Shown: piece after piece, positions 10,707 to 24,000 of the stretch | Layout of the letters: each line of letters opens with the position of its first letter | Numbering within the stretch: the stretch's first letter is position 1 | Assembly (NCBI RefSeq): GCF_964204645.1 | Contig: NC_134027.1 | Location: forward strand, 21,502,485 to 21,566,484 | Source of the DNA: Tubulanus polymorphus | Lineage: Eukaryota; Nemertea; Palaeonemertea; Tubulaniformes; Tubulanidae | Length of the DNA: 64,000 bases | Reading direction: 5' to 3' | Notes under the pieces: generated by a model | Seen by the model: the letters and a program-made list of their open reading frames with translations, nothing else | The model's database searches: none | Told to the model about the DNA's origin: nothing | Position numbers and translations under genes: made by a program

Positions 10707-11770
10707 GAATACAAAAGCATGCCGAATAAGGAAGGAGATTGAGGTCAACGGACACCCTGATAAACATTACTCGAAAGGCTAAATCTAAGAACATGTCTAT
10801 CGCACTTTCGAGCTCAAACGTCTATTTTTACTTAGTACCCATTTGAGAACAATGATATCTTTTCCAGTAGTATACATCTAAAAACACTCTAAAAAGTATA
10901 TCTATACTTCTACACTTTTTTGTGAATCCGCTGTGGTAAGATATAGCTTTTAGGTCTACAGTAGATAGGGCTCTGGTCTCTAGTGAATCTTCCCGCTCCA
11001 GCATGAATAATCAAATCAAACACTATATTGACGCAACAAACTTTATTCAGTTAAATTACAAAGTATTCAGTTATACAATATTGATATGCGCGTAGTCTGT
11101 CTTTATGTGATTGAGATCTAGTATACGGTTTTGAATTCGTATTTCTAGTATTTGTTCCACGGTGTTGCGATTCTTATAAATTTTTAGAGCTTGAATAATT
11201 TTTTTGTCCCAATTTACTATCGAATTATCATCTACTTGTAGATGTACTTATTGGTTACCGGTCAGTACCACCCATCCTCCCTCGGCAGGGATTCGAACCT
11301 CATAGCATCGCTACACTCAGCCACGGCACGAAACCCTGCCACACTTGACCGGGCGCGCAGGTACATGCGCTGGTTTACCGCGCGAAAACTTGCGGCACCG
11401 ATCAGATTGATCGCAGGGGCAAATCAAAAATATCGAACCTGCCAGAATGTCACAACGGTTCTTACTTCTATACGAGTCTATACGAGTCAGCAAATGTATG
11501 TACCGCAATTCCTCGTTCCCTTGCGAGACCCGGTCAGGGTGCGGTATTCGTTTGAAAAGTTGTGCCTAAATTCTTAACTAAATGTATCTTTCCGTGTGGG
11601 ATTATCTATATTTTCTAACTAAGTCTAAATTCTCACCATTTCCCCCTCCCCGTCTATAGGGTCATGCGATTCCGACGGCCCAACGGGCAAGAGGTATAGA
11701 TAATCTGACCGGAACAAGTTTCTACATCGTCGGTTGTAAGAATAGATTCAAGAAATGCGCTAGCTACAAC
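10707..11770. repeat. Right arm of inverted repeat, copy A
   Basis: Reverse complement of about 5840-6905. The arm is interrupted at 11771 by an LTR element that in this copy is never followed by the rest of the arm, because the duplication junction lies inside the element. Confidence 0.85.
11655..11770 (+). pseudogene. Broken sodium-toxin-like exon (right arm, A), truncated by LTR
   Basis: Inverted counterpart of 5788-5940 with the same frame damage. It stops at the CAAC target site where the retrotransposon inserted, so the last codons are absent from copy A. Confidence 0.7.
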
Positions 11771-13545
11771 TATTGGGGTGATAAATTAGTAGTTTGCATA
11801 GAGGGAGGGAAGCCAGAGTTCAGGGCAGTGGCTGAAGTTAGTAAACAACCTACGTAGATGCTTACGTCGCACACAAGACACTGAATAGAAGATAGGTGAA
11901 AGTGACGTGAGTATCTGCGTAGAGTTGCTGGTTATAGCGGCAGCCTTGAGCTCTGGTATGGCTAGGAAGTAAACAAGTATAATAAACTCGTGACGTATAA
12001 CATATGTAGAAGTATACGTCACGAGTAACATGAAATAAGATAAAAAGGGAGGGTCAGCACAGTAAGGGGGAGAGAGATGCTAGAGTGGCGGAGAAGCCTA
12101 AAAATACGAGCTGTAGGAAGGAATAAGAATTGTGCGGGAAAATAAAGAAAGAACGTAGACCCACGAGAAGAGTTGTTATTATTCCGGAGTCAGAGGGATA
12201 TCACTTATCGGATTAATCGGAACCAACAACGACAACACGAGGGGAGAACGCAACGTGGCCCCCACAACATTGTTGGAGAACCGAAAGCAACCCCACAACA
12301 TTGGTGGAGAACAGTGGTGTATCCTGCACCTCTCGCTGCCAAGCGATCGTGTATATTTGGTGAGTGAACAGGGGTGAAGTAAAAGTGTAAGATGAACGTT
12401 ACATTCCGTAACCGTTATAATTACATGAAATACGGGCCGCTACCGCGGGTTAAGTTGAAATATTGCGGATAACTCGATCTGTGTATAAAAATCATTCCCG
12501 TCTGGATTTAATAGCTGTTTGTTTGTCTTATTCGAGAAATATGTAATCTTCATATCGTCAGATTCAGTTGAAATGAATTATAGAGCTTCCAGTGCGGAAA
12601 GTAGTTGTTTCTTTCCATATTTAAATTAATTGAATTATCCGATTTGGCGTGGCGTTTTCGTAAGATCGTGTTTTGGACACTACGTTTTACATGGCAGCAA
12701 ATTGGATTCACTACTCCGAATTTAGATTCGTGTGAATTAACGGACATAATGGCGTTCGGAAACGAAGCGATTCTGCGATCGTAACGCGATAAATGAAATA
12801 CAGTGGGGTATTAGAGGCATTATACAAACGCATTTCATCATCGGACAGTTCATAGATCTGCTACGGGAAATCGACCTTGGAGACGTTCAACGGACTACGA
12901 TTGCGGCTTATAGTAATTGTAAATAATATGATATGTATTTCTGCATGTTTTGATTGCTTTTGTAGAATGATACTCAGCGTTTTTAAGTTGCTTGAGTGCT
13001 GGGTTATTGTATCTACGTAGATATAAATATGCACTACGTAAATCTTTTATAGTTTGCTAAATTTGCTGGATGGTATTTCGCGAAAGAATGATTTATTAGT
13101 CTAGGTGAGCCACTCGGTTATCAGTGTAACGATAGTTGAAAGCGCTCACTGCCTGTATATACCTAACAAATAACTGTGGTGTTTATGTGGTTTTAAGAAA
13201 TATAATGAGTATCGCGAGTTAGTATAGAATATGTTTATTGTGCAAAGGTTAGATTGGGCGCTCAGTGGTGAATCTTACCGGAGGGGGTTTGAATAGAGTA
13301 GTTTATATGAGATGAATTAAGGTGGACCAGGGACCTGGATGAAGAGTAAGGGATGCTGTAGGGATGGTCCGGAATAAAACGGGGGATTATAGCCCGAAGG
13401 ATTAATTTTGAAGATCCTTTGAAACAGTATAATGTTTAGTGGCTAGCCTCTGGGAAATATTGGATATATATGTTGGACATTATTAGGGTCGAATATCAAG
13501 AAATACCAAATAGGTGATTCGTCGGCCGGTTCCCTATTTATCCAT
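11771..13545 (+). mobile_element. LTR retrotransposon, 5' part only (copy A)
   Basis: The 5' LTR spans 11771-12300, followed by the 5' portion of the internal region, ending at the tandem-duplication junction. The last ~30 bases of the LTR (the CCCCACAACATTG motif) are partly repeated within it near 12260, so the LTR/primer-site junction appears twice. No gag or pol frame is seen. Confidence 0.8.
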
Positions 13546-13581
13546 ATCTACGGGTTCTTATCTACAATTTTTCTATCGTAG

Positions 13582-13685
13582 GTTCCTGTGAAAATGACGC
13601 AGGAAATAAGGAGTGTTCTAAATTGAGCTGCAGGAGAAAAAGAAACAGACTTTTCTTGTGCAGAAAAAAATGCGACATGTGTTAA
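13582..13685 (+). pseudogene. Orphan ShK-type mature-peptide exon
   Basis: Matches exon 3 of gene 2 (4265-4368) with acceptor and stop kept, but there is no signal or propeptide exon nearby, because the duplication started in the preceding intron. It could be expressed only if gene 2 exon 2 (donor at 3729) splices over about 9.8 kb to this acceptor, which would give the same peptide. Most likely a non-functional by-product. Confidence 0.85.
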
Positions 13686-14829
13686 ACGTAACAAGCGTGA
13701 AAAAAAAATCAGTTTCAATGAAAAATTTTCGTTACATGATCAAAAGAGTATATTGAAAAGCGGTACAGGGCCGGTAACCAATAAGTATAACATCTACAAG
13801 TAAATGATAATTATTCGATACTAAATCGGGATAGAAATTATTCAAACTCTGAAAATGTATATAAGTCACAATATCATGGAACAGATACTAGAAATACGAA
13901 TTCGGAACCGTTAGATCTCGATCACATAAAATCAGACCACGTCAAAATCAATATTGTACGGAACGCCTTTGAAATTAAACTGAATAAAGTTAGTTGCGGA
14001 AATAAAGCGTTTGATCTGATTATTCATGTTGGAGCGGGAGGACTCACGAGAGACCAGCTGCCGGTTGCATATGACGCAGACCTAAGATCAGTCTAATACC
14101 AACATAGTTCTATAGCCAATTGAACGACTAATGACCAGTCTTAAGATTGTAAGACCACTTTTGAACTGAAGTCACGTCCGTGCAACTGGCCCCAGGGGCA
14201 TGGCCTCAACTTAAGACCAGTCTAAGACCGTCTTAGATCTAAAGCCAATCTATCAACTTAAGACTAGTCTTAATATTCAATACCACTTTAAAACTTGAGT
14301 ATCGAATGAATTCGGGCTCGCTACTTAAGACTTAAAATTAAGAGTTACATCTTACTACAGCGGATACGCAAGCAACTACAGTAGACTCGGCCCTTACAGT
14401 ACCGGTCGACTTGCATAACCCTTTGCTTTCCTATACTAATTTCACTCTCATTCGGTAACGCCCTGCTCGGCACACCGCCTTTACTCGTTGGATTTTATGT
14501 TCAAATTCATCCTCTGCTCCGGCTAACTCGGTAAATTCGAAGACGACCTTGCGTCGATAGAAATGGAGTTAGGTGCTAGGTAACTGTGAGTATACTAGGA
14601 TATTAGAATCACCGTCTTCCCTGCGACCCAATGCATTGCGACCGTATTCAGTACACGTTTACAAGAGGTGTTCTTATCGAATGAACTCTTAACAATAAGA
14701 CACGCTGTAAATGAAGATTTACTCTGAAATGAAGATTTTTCTCTGTCCAATAGATCGAGAATTTAATTCGGTTAGGCCTATGTATAAAACAAGAACATGC
14801 ACAAATAAGAAAATGCGCCCTTCAACTAA

Positions 14830-16220
14830 ACGTAGAATCATCCTGGCTAGACGCGTCATTTAAAATCTTTGGGGATTTGTTGATAAAACCGGAGTTGATA
14901 AAACCAGAAACAAAAAGGAACAGGATTTCTTCATGCTGGGAGATTTATCTGCAAGCGACACCACAGCCAAAAAATAAGAAATACTATATGCCGGTAGCTT
15001 AAATGAAACTTTTCGTAAAAATATTGAATAAACTAGTTGATTTAACGGTATGAACGAGTAGTTTACTATTCAGATTTTGAAACAACATTTAGACACTCGC
15101 CATTATTCTGTGCAACATGTTGTTATTGGCGGGTTGTAGCTAGCGCATTTCTTGAATCTATTCGCACAACCGACGATGTAGAAACTCGTTCCGGTCAGAT
15201 TATCTATACCTCTTGCCCGTTGGGCCGTCGGAATCGCATGACCCTATAGACGGGGAGGGTGCAAATGGTGAGAATTTAGACTCAATTAGAAAATATAGAT
15301 AATCCCACACGGAAAGATGAAGTTCAAAAACGACTGGTTACGAGATACATGAGTTAAGAATTTAGGCACAATTTTTCAAACGAATACCGCACCCTGACCG
15401 GGTCTCGCAAGGGAACGAGGAATTGCGGTACAGACATGTGCTGACTCGTACAGACTCGTATAGAAGTGAGAACCGTAGTGACATTCCGGCAGGTTCGATA
15501 TTTTTGATTTGCCCCAGCGATCAATCTGATCGGTGCCGCAAGTTTTCGCGCGGTAAACCAGCGCATGTACCTGCGCACCCGGTCAAGTGTGGCAGGGTTT
15601 CGCGCCGTGGTTGAGTGTAGCGATGCTATGGGGTTCGAATCCCTGCCGAGGGAGGATGGGCGGTACTGACCGGTAACCAATAAGTACATCTACAAGTAGA
15701 TGATAATTCGATATTAAATCGGGACAAAAAGAATTATTCCAGCTCTAAAAATTTATAGAAATCGCAACACCGTGGAACAAATACTAGAAATACGAATTCA
15801 AAACCGTATACTAGATCTCGATCATATAAAAAACAGACTACGCGCATAGCAATATTGTATAACTGAATACCTTGTAATTTAACTGAATAAAGTTTGTTGC
15901 GTCAATATAGTGTTTGATTTGATTATTCATGTTGGAGCGGGAAGATTCACTAGAGACCAGAGCCCTATCTACTGTACACCTAAAAGCTATATCTTACCAC
16001 AGCGGATTCACAAACAAGTGTAGAAGTATAAATATACTTTTTTGGAGTGTTTTTAGATGTATACTACTGGAAAAGATTGTTCTCAAATGGATACTAAGTA
16101 AAAGTAGACGTTTGAGCTCGAAAGTGCGATTAGACTTGTTCTTGGATTTAGCCTTTCGAATAATGTTTATCAGGGTATCCGTTGACCCCAATCTCCATGT
16201 TCGGCATGCTATTGTATTTC
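14830..16220. repeat. Left arm of inverted repeat, copy B
   Basis: Near-identical copy of 5515-6905, offset 9315, with the same cassette order. Confidence 0.85.
15103..15255 (-). pseudogene. Broken sodium-toxin-like exon (left arm, B)
   Basis: Duplicate of 5788-5940 with the same frameshift and internal stop, so the damage predates the tandem duplication. Confidence 0.75.
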
Positions 16221-16937
16221 CAAAAGGTGACCTCCAGGTATTTCCTTTTTAGTTCTCAATACAAATATGAGCATATTATTTGAAAATAAGATAACGCTAC
16301 AAAATACAGCTGAAAAGCAGCGATAACGGGTTTTCTGTCTTGTTAGTCTAAAAATCGTAGGAAACGTTTTCATGATTATGTCGAAATCAGTCTCATCACT
16401 TCGTGATATGGCTACTTTGAACTATGCTATGCTTCGCACTGAACGCTGTAGCGGGTTACATAGATTTATCTATCCGTCGATTAAGGCATTAGTTTTGACT
16501 TGGACCCGTTGACCGCCTGGATTAAATCATTGACCCCAAACAGATACATGACGTGGAAAGTGTATTGTGTCCTCTGTTATCATATTGGTATTAATGGGTA
16601 TATGTTAGTCCATAAATATGATTTTATATTTCATTTCATCACTTTAAGTCAGAAGTCAAATTTCATCACTTTCAGCCTACAATCTTCCTCTCCTCCCCGC
16701 ATAATCGGTCAGCGCATAAAGCCAATATGTTCTATTTAAAGATCAGACTGCCGAAGATATCAACCAATGAACTAAGTTCGAAAAGAAGAAAGTGAATCAA
16801 ACTCGAAATAAAAATTCATTTGCGACTACGACATATACGAGACAGTAAAAACTAATTAATTTGATGATATGAACGAGTATAATTTATTCTTCAGATTATC
16901 AAACAACTCTATATCATTATTAAATCATTACTCGTCA

Positions 16938-17628
16938 TTATTCTTTGCAACATGTTGTTACTGCATTGGTGTAGCTGGCGCATTTCTTGAATCCACTGTG
17001 ACAGCCGACGAAGAAGAAACTTGTTCCGCTCAGATTATTACCTCTTGCTCGTGGACCGTCGGAATCGCATCGACACGCGACTCCTCGTCTGAATCGTCCA
17101 TGTTCTTCTGAATAGCGAAAAATAGTGAGCGAAATTATATTGCTGCTGGAGCAAATGGAAGCACCCAAAAACGTATCTAACTGCGCTCGCCGGATGAATA
17201 TTTGTGCTTATTTTATTGCACACACCGATTTGGCATTCATACTTCAAAGATTTTCAACTTTGAAACTACTTCATTTACAAATGATAGGCGAAATAAAATA
17301 GTATTCTAAGTACGAACCGTTATAAGTATTGTATGAATTCGTATAAATCTAAGTATATCTGAAAACCTCCTCGCGGTCGTAAAAGGCCGCGATTGAACAT
17401 GAGGCAGTGAATGATATGATATTTCTAAAATGCTTACCTTCCGACGCCACTCCGGCAATTACTAATGCGACCGCGATAGCGAAAATGAATACCTGCAACA
17501 AATTTAAAAAAAACATATCTATAGCTACGTATTGTCTATTTGCTTGTATTGACTATATACTAAGAGTTAGCTATGTTCATCTATTTGCTATCGATTTCTC
17601 ATCGATAACAGTTCGTACGTACCTTCAT
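16938..17628 (-). CDS. Type-I sea-anemone sodium-channel toxin-like gene, copy B
   Basis: Duplicate of 7623-8313: coding exon 1 at 17623-17628, signal exon at 17438-17492, mature exon at 16938-17107. The protein-coding parts look identical to copy A, including all six cysteines, the Arg-Arg site and the loop arginine. Intron differences are limited to a T/A swap beside a poly-A run. TATA box (17696-17703) and poly(A) signal are also duplicated, so this is a dosage increase without new sequence. Expression depends on the same promoter sequence as copy A. Confidence 0.82.
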
Positions 17629-17695
17629 GTTCAACGAGTTTCAAAGCTTCTGTGACTTTGCTTCTAGAATTATGTACAACCGGAATAAATCGGGT

Positions 17696-17703
17696 ATTTT
17701 ATA
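17696..17703 (-). promoter_or_regulatory. TATA box of sodium-toxin-like gene B
   Basis: TATAAAAT on the minus strand, identical in context to copy A. Confidence 0.65.
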
Positions 17704-18721
17704 CAGAATAAGTTTAATCTCTGGGCATTTGTGTCAGCTTGCCGGATTAGTTTCAGTCAGGCCAATTTGAAATTCGAATCTGAATCTTCCAATCTATCTG
17801 ACCGCCATGACCTCCTCAACGCAACATTTTCGAGTGTAGCTTTCAATTCCATGATCATATAAATATAATACATGTATGCTTTTTTATAATGAAATACATC
17901 ATATCATTGAAAAAAAAAAAGATTTGTGTGTAAATCAAAACATTAGGTTTACCCGTTGATTTTGAATTGATGGATTATGTTTTAATTTGAAATCCATTTA
18001 TTTCAAACATAACCGCAGTAAAATTGCTCATTTGTCGACTATCTTGCCGCAAATAGCCAGTTTAATACAAATGGGAAATCAATCAATCAGTTTTATCAGT
18101 TATCGTACAGTAAGGTAGGCGAAGTTTGATTTCAATAGATTCGTGCTGCACGTTTGAAATCTCACGATTTTTCATCGCGATACATTTTTTGTTATGAATT
18201 TGAGGTAGAGTGGTAGGGTGTATATATATTTCAAATTAGAAACTCTGCAAGGAAGAGTGTCGAAGTATAATACAATGGAGAACCGTCCAGTCATTCCTTC
18301 TTCAGATTTCGTTGACAAACTAGGGTCCAGAGACACCAGGCCCTCTTGGTTATTCGGAAATAATCGCTCGACATTCAGATGAGTACACCATCCCCGGTGA
18401 AAAATGGCAAAAAAACAATGACAGTGAAATCCAGCACAATCAGAGGACATGTCAAAAGCTCTTGCAAATGAATATGGTTACAAAATATAGGTAGGTCCCA
18501 TTATAATGGGGTACCGCACTCACCAGGTGGCGTAACAATACACTCGTAAAATTCATGTATACATATCTGTTATCTCTATTATTATTCTATTCAATGTGTA
18601 TCTCTGTTTTCTTGTTTTTAAGTTTTGTAGATTATAAATTTAATTATACAAATTCTTGTAACCTCTATGTACTAATGTTTGGTTACACCGAAATAAATAA
18701 ACCTAAACGTAAAACTATATC

Positions 18722-18793
18722 GGCTCGTTGGTCTAGAGGTATGATTCTCGCTTCGGGTGCGAGAGGTCCCGGGTTCGATTCCCGGACGAGCCC
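18722..18793 (+). tRNA. tRNA-Pro(CGG), copy B
   Basis: Identical to the gene at 9407-9478, including the downstream T-run. Cloverleaf and both internal promoter boxes are intact. Confidence 0.95.
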
Positions 18794-20020
18794 CGCGCAT
18801 TTTATACGCATTGAAAATAAATTCATTTTCGATGAACTTTGAACTAGACTTTTAGGCTCATAAATGGAAACGTAGTCAAACAAGTCTTCGGATAGATATG
18901 AAACGTGTATATGGTATAGTTTTACTGGTTGATTTTACTAATGAGAAAAGTTGATCCGAATTTAATTGAAATGAAGAGATTGAAGTGCGGTAACCGAGTA
19001 ACCACAGCGAACCTCGTGAATCTTCGCCTGTCATACGTGGAATCCTGGATTGCCACAGTATAGGTGCGGGTACCCCATTGGATTTGCTATATGATTTGAC
19101 CATTCAACGCCCCTGGTGAATGTATGCACACAGTCATCCGATGATCTTGAAGATCATATACAATCATACGTGATTGCAAAATAAGCAGATACCAATACTA
19201 TATAAATTGAATAATTTTAACACCTAAATCAGCAGTGGTCGTCAGAAAAAAACACTGGTTGAAAACCAATTTTATGTGACTAGATAGTGTTCGTAATTAT
19301 CACTGTAAGTTAGAATTTCCACATATGGGCGAATATGACCACCGCTGTTGGACTAAATATAAGCTAAAACCTAGGTTATTATTTTCCTGAAAGAAAGAAG
19401 TATTCTCCAGATCTATATCGTCATAATGGATGACACGAGACACTTTACACGTCACGTATAAAATCATCTGTTCGCGGTCGATGATTTAATGCAGGCGGTC
19501 AACAGTTCAAAACTAATGCGCTGCGACCAGACGGATTGAGAGTTAAACCTAGGTAACCCGCTACAGAGTTCACCTAACGTACGGTACTTTCACCCTGTGA
19601 CAACAAACACCTCGTAATTTAGGCCTATACGTGAACTGATATATTTAAGTCCCCAAAATGCTTTGGATGTGGTTCTTCTGTCTTTCACCGGGATGAAGGA
19701 ATCAATAGATATCCGACGCGACAAACTGTTTATAATCGTGAATTTCACCTCGTCGTGCGAGGCTCTGGAAGCAGCGTTCGTCGACTAGAATATTCGCCGA
19801 TATCAGTACGTTCATCAGATGTTGCATTTTCTTCAAATATTCTGATTGCCGAGAACTTTAGACCAATATCCAAGTGGCCATTTATCCCTGAGCCCTAGTT
19901 CATTACAAAAGTGAAAATAGATTGTTCTCAGACATATTCATAGCCCACTCGGGACAAATCCAGCGGGTTATTTGTGCCATTTGTCCGTTTGTTTGTCTGT
20001 CCGGAATCCAGTAACTTCGG

Positions 20021-21084
20021 GAATACAAAAGCATGCCGAATAAGGAAGGAGATTGAGGTCAACGGACACCCTGATAAACATTACTCGAAAGGCTAAATCT
20101 AAGAACATGTCTATCGCACTTTCGAGCTCAAACGTCTATTTTTACTTAGTACCCATTTGAGAACAATGATATCTTTTCCAGTAGTATACATCTAAAAACA
20201 CTCTAAAAAGTATATCTATACTTCTACACTTTTTTGTGAATCCGCTGTGGTAAGATATAGCTTTTAGGTCTACAGTAGATAGGGCTCTGGTCTCTAGTGA
20301 ATCTTCCCGCTCCAGCATGAATAATCAAATCAAACACTATATTGACGCAACAAACTTTATTCAGTTAAATTACAAAGTATTCAGTTATACAATATTGATA
20401 TGCGCGTAGTCTGTCTTTATGTGATTGAGATCTAGTATACGGTTTTGAATTCGTATTTCTAGTATTTGTTCCACGGTGTTGCGATTCTTATAAATTTTTA
20501 GAGCTTGAATAATTTTTTTGTCCCAATTTACTATCGAATTATCATCTACTTGTAGATGTACTTATTGGTTACCGGTCAGTACCACCCATCCTCCCTCGGC
20601 AGGGATTCGAACCTCATAGCATCGCTACACTCAGCCACGGCACGAAACCCTGCCACACTTGACCGGGCGCGCAGGTACATGCGCTGGTTTACCGCGCGAA
20701 AACTTGCGGCACCGATCAGATTGATCGCAGGGGCAAATCAAAAATATCGAACCTGCCAGAATGTCACAACGGTTCTTACTTCTATACGAGTCTATACGAG
20801 TCAGCAAATGTATGTACCGCAATTCCGCGTTCCCTTGCGTGACCCGGTCAGGGTGCGGTATTCGTTTGAAAAGTTGTGCCTAAATTCTTAACTAAATATA
20901 TCTTTCCGTGTGGGATTATCTATATTTTCTAACTAAGTCTAAATTCTCACCATTTCCCCCTCCCCGTCTATAGGGTCATGCGATTCCGACGGCCCAACGG
21001 GCAAGAGGTATAGATAATCTGACCGGAACAAGTTTCTACATCGTCGGTTGTAAGAATAGATTCAAGAAATGCGCTAGCTACAAC
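20021..21084. repeat. Right arm of inverted repeat, copy B (first part)
   Basis: Reverse complement of the left arm. The remainder of the arm reappears at 25088-25398 on the far side of the LTR element, which proves the element inserted into a pre-existing arm. Confidence 0.85.
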
Positions 21085-24000
21085 TATTGGGGTGATAAAT
21101 TAGTAGTTTGCATAGAGGGAGGGAAGCCAGAGTTCAGGGCAGTGGCTGAAGTTAGTAAACAACCTACGTAGATGCTTACGTCGCACACAAGACACTGAAT
21201 AGAAGATAGGTGAAAGTGACGTGAGTATCTGCGTAGAGTTGCTGGTTATAGCGGCAGCCTTGAGCTCTGGTATGGCTAGGAAGTAAACAAGTATAATAAA
21301 CTCGTGACGTATAACATATGTAGAAGTATACGTCACGAGTAACATGAAATAAGATAAAAAGGGAGGGTCAGCACAGTAAGGGGGAGAGAGATGCTAGAGT
21401 GGCGGAGAAGCCTAAAAATACGAGCTGTAGGAAGGAATAAGAATTGTGCGGGAAAATAAAGAAAGAACGTAGACCCACGAGAAGAGTTGTTATTATTCCG
21501 GAGTCAGAGGGATATCACTTATCGGATTAATCGGAACCAACAACGACAACACGAGGGGAGAACGCAACGTGGCCCCCACAACATTGTTGGAGAACCGAAA
21601 GCAACCCCACAACATTGGTGGAGAACAGTGGTGTATCCTGCACCTCTCGCTGCCAAGCGATCGTGTATATTTGGTGAGTGAACAGGGGTGAAGTAAAAGT
21701 GTAAGATGAACGTTACATTCCGTAACCGTTATAATTACATGAAATACGGGCCGCTACCGCGGGTTAAGTTGAAATATTGCGGATAACTCGATCTGTGTAT
21801 AAAAATCATTCCCGTCTGGATTTAATAGCTGTTTGTTTGTCTTATTCGAGAAATATGTAATCTTCATATCGTCAGATTCAGTTGAAATGAATTATAGAGC
21901 TTCCAGTGCGGAAAGTAGTTGTTTCTTTCCATATTTAAATTAATTGAATTATCCGATTTGGCGTGGCGTTTTCGTAAGATCGTGTTTTGGACACTACGTT
22001 TTACATGGCAGCAAATTGGATTCACTACTCCGAATTTAGATTCGTGTGAATTAACGGACATAATGGCGTTCGGAAACGAAGCGATTCTGCGATCGTAACG
22101 CGATAAATGAAATACAGTGGGGTATTAGAGGCATTATACAAACGCATTTCATCATCGGACAGTTCATAGATCTGCTACGGGAAATCGACCTTGGAGACGT
22201 TCAACGGACTACGATTGCGGCTTATAGTAATTGTAAATAATATGATATGTATTTCTGCATGTTTTGATTGCTTTTGTAGAATGATACTCAGCGTTTTTAA
22301 GTTGCTTGAGTGCTGGGTTATTGTATCTACGTAGATATAAATATGCACTACGTAAATCTTTTATAGTTTGCTAAATTTGCTGGATGGTATTTCGCGAAAG
22401 AATGATTTATTAGTCTAGGTGAGCCACTCGGTTATCAGTGTAACGATAGTTGAAAGCGCTCACTGCCTGTATATACCTAACAAATAACTGTGGTGTTTAT
22501 GTGGTTTTAAGAAATATAATGAGTATCGCGAGTTAGTATAGAATATGTTTATTGTGCAAAGGTTAGATTGGGCGCTCAGTGGTGAATCTTACCGGAGGGG
22601 GTTTGAATAGAGTAGTTTATATGAGATGAAGTAAGGTGGACCAGGGACCTGGATGAAGAGTAAGGGATGCTCTAGGGATGGTCCGGAATAAAACGGGGGA
22701 TTATAGCCCGAAGGATTAATTTTGAAGATCCTTTGAAACAGTATAATGTTTAGTGGCTAGCCTCTGGAAAATATTGGATATATATGTTGGACATTATTAG
22801 GGTCGAATATCAAGAAATACCAAATGGGTGATTCGTCGGCCGGTTCCCTATTTATCCATAGATTTTATTTACTCCGGTAAGGCGTGACATGGGGGATGAT
22901 ACGGAAATGAGAAATGTCACGATACAGCTATTTGTTAGGTATGCTGAAATGGCCATTCAGGGGATTGTTTTTTTAGAAGTAAAGGGTTGCTCATTGCGTA
23001 ATACAATAAGTATGGTAAGTATTATTCGGTAGATTGGGTATCTTAACTGAATGGTCGTAGATTGCAGGGATGTGTGAGCGCTATGTTTTTTTTTCCGAAC
23101 TTTCAGTCCGTCTTGACCGGTTTATATACAGGATGATGCGTCGACCGTTTTACATGTGAGGTTATATCCCCTGATTTGCGGGAAGGAATTAGAACAATTC
23201 GAATATCAGATGTCGGTGGTTTGGAAGACCATAGGCCCAGGAGTTAACGATAATTTTTTAGAATCGGCTGTTTGAATGGCACTGAATGAGTAGTGTCCAG
23301 AGGAATTTTCCCTAACTTTTGGGTGATGCATCTTAATGAGTTTTGTGGTCACTTTATGACATCCTTCCATAAATATATGGCGGCCTGCCTGTCTATTTCA
23401 ACGGTTCCAAGCCGCAAAAAGCAGTTCATGTTATCCCTGCCTAGACTACGGATAAATGTGCTCTCTGAGGCAATGGGTGGGGACTAGCAGCTGACATCTC
23501 AATAATACGAATGTACGCATGCGGTATATTCATTTTTGGTATGTTTTGGCTTACCTTTATGTTACGTACACATAGAAAAATTATTATGAAATTGTTTGTG
23601 AATTCATTGTTGAGCATGTCTGTTGCCAACGTGTGCTGGGCACATAATAATCAACTAAATGATGTATCTGGCATCTGTATTAATTTACGTCGTTGATTGG
23701 GGTCGGGACAGGTTTGACAAATCATCCGATATCGGTTAAGGTAACGGCTGATAGTTTGGACAGTGGGAAATTGACGTGTTTGCAATGGTAATTTTAAAGA
23801 CAAATTAGGCTGCACACACTGATTATTTTTTTTTTTTGGTAAAGACAACGAGAACGAGGAGAGTCAGAAAGTTGAAGTGGTTGGTCATATATTGTTAAAT
23901 TATTAGACTACATGAATGTGGATATAGAGAAATGGGTGATTGTCTATGAAAGCTATTTGGGAAGTTGTGTTTGATATGTTTTTTTTGCATGACTACAATT

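Larger units (their letters stand above)
4229..13545. repeat. Tandem segmental duplication, copy A
   Basis: First copy of a ~9.3 kb direct tandem repeat. It starts in the last intron of ShK-type gene 2 and ends inside an LTR retrotransposon. Offset to copy B is 9317 at the start, then 9315, then 9314, so only three indel bases separate the copies. I noticed about fifteen substitutions by eye, implying roughly 99.8% identity. The A/B junction at 13545/13546 shows at most 2 bp of microhomology (AT). Confidence 0.95.
13546..22859. repeat. Tandem segmental duplication, copy B
   Basis: Second copy of the 9.3 kb unit. It begins with the orphan last exon of ShK-type gene 2 and ends inside the internal region of the LTR element, which here continues to its 3' LTR. 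Copy B therefore carries the original right flank and copy A the original left flank. Confidence 0.95.

Noticed and set aside
12173..12367. Open frame across the LTR/primer-site region
   Set aside because: It covers non-coding LTR sequence and is repeated only because the LTR is repeated.
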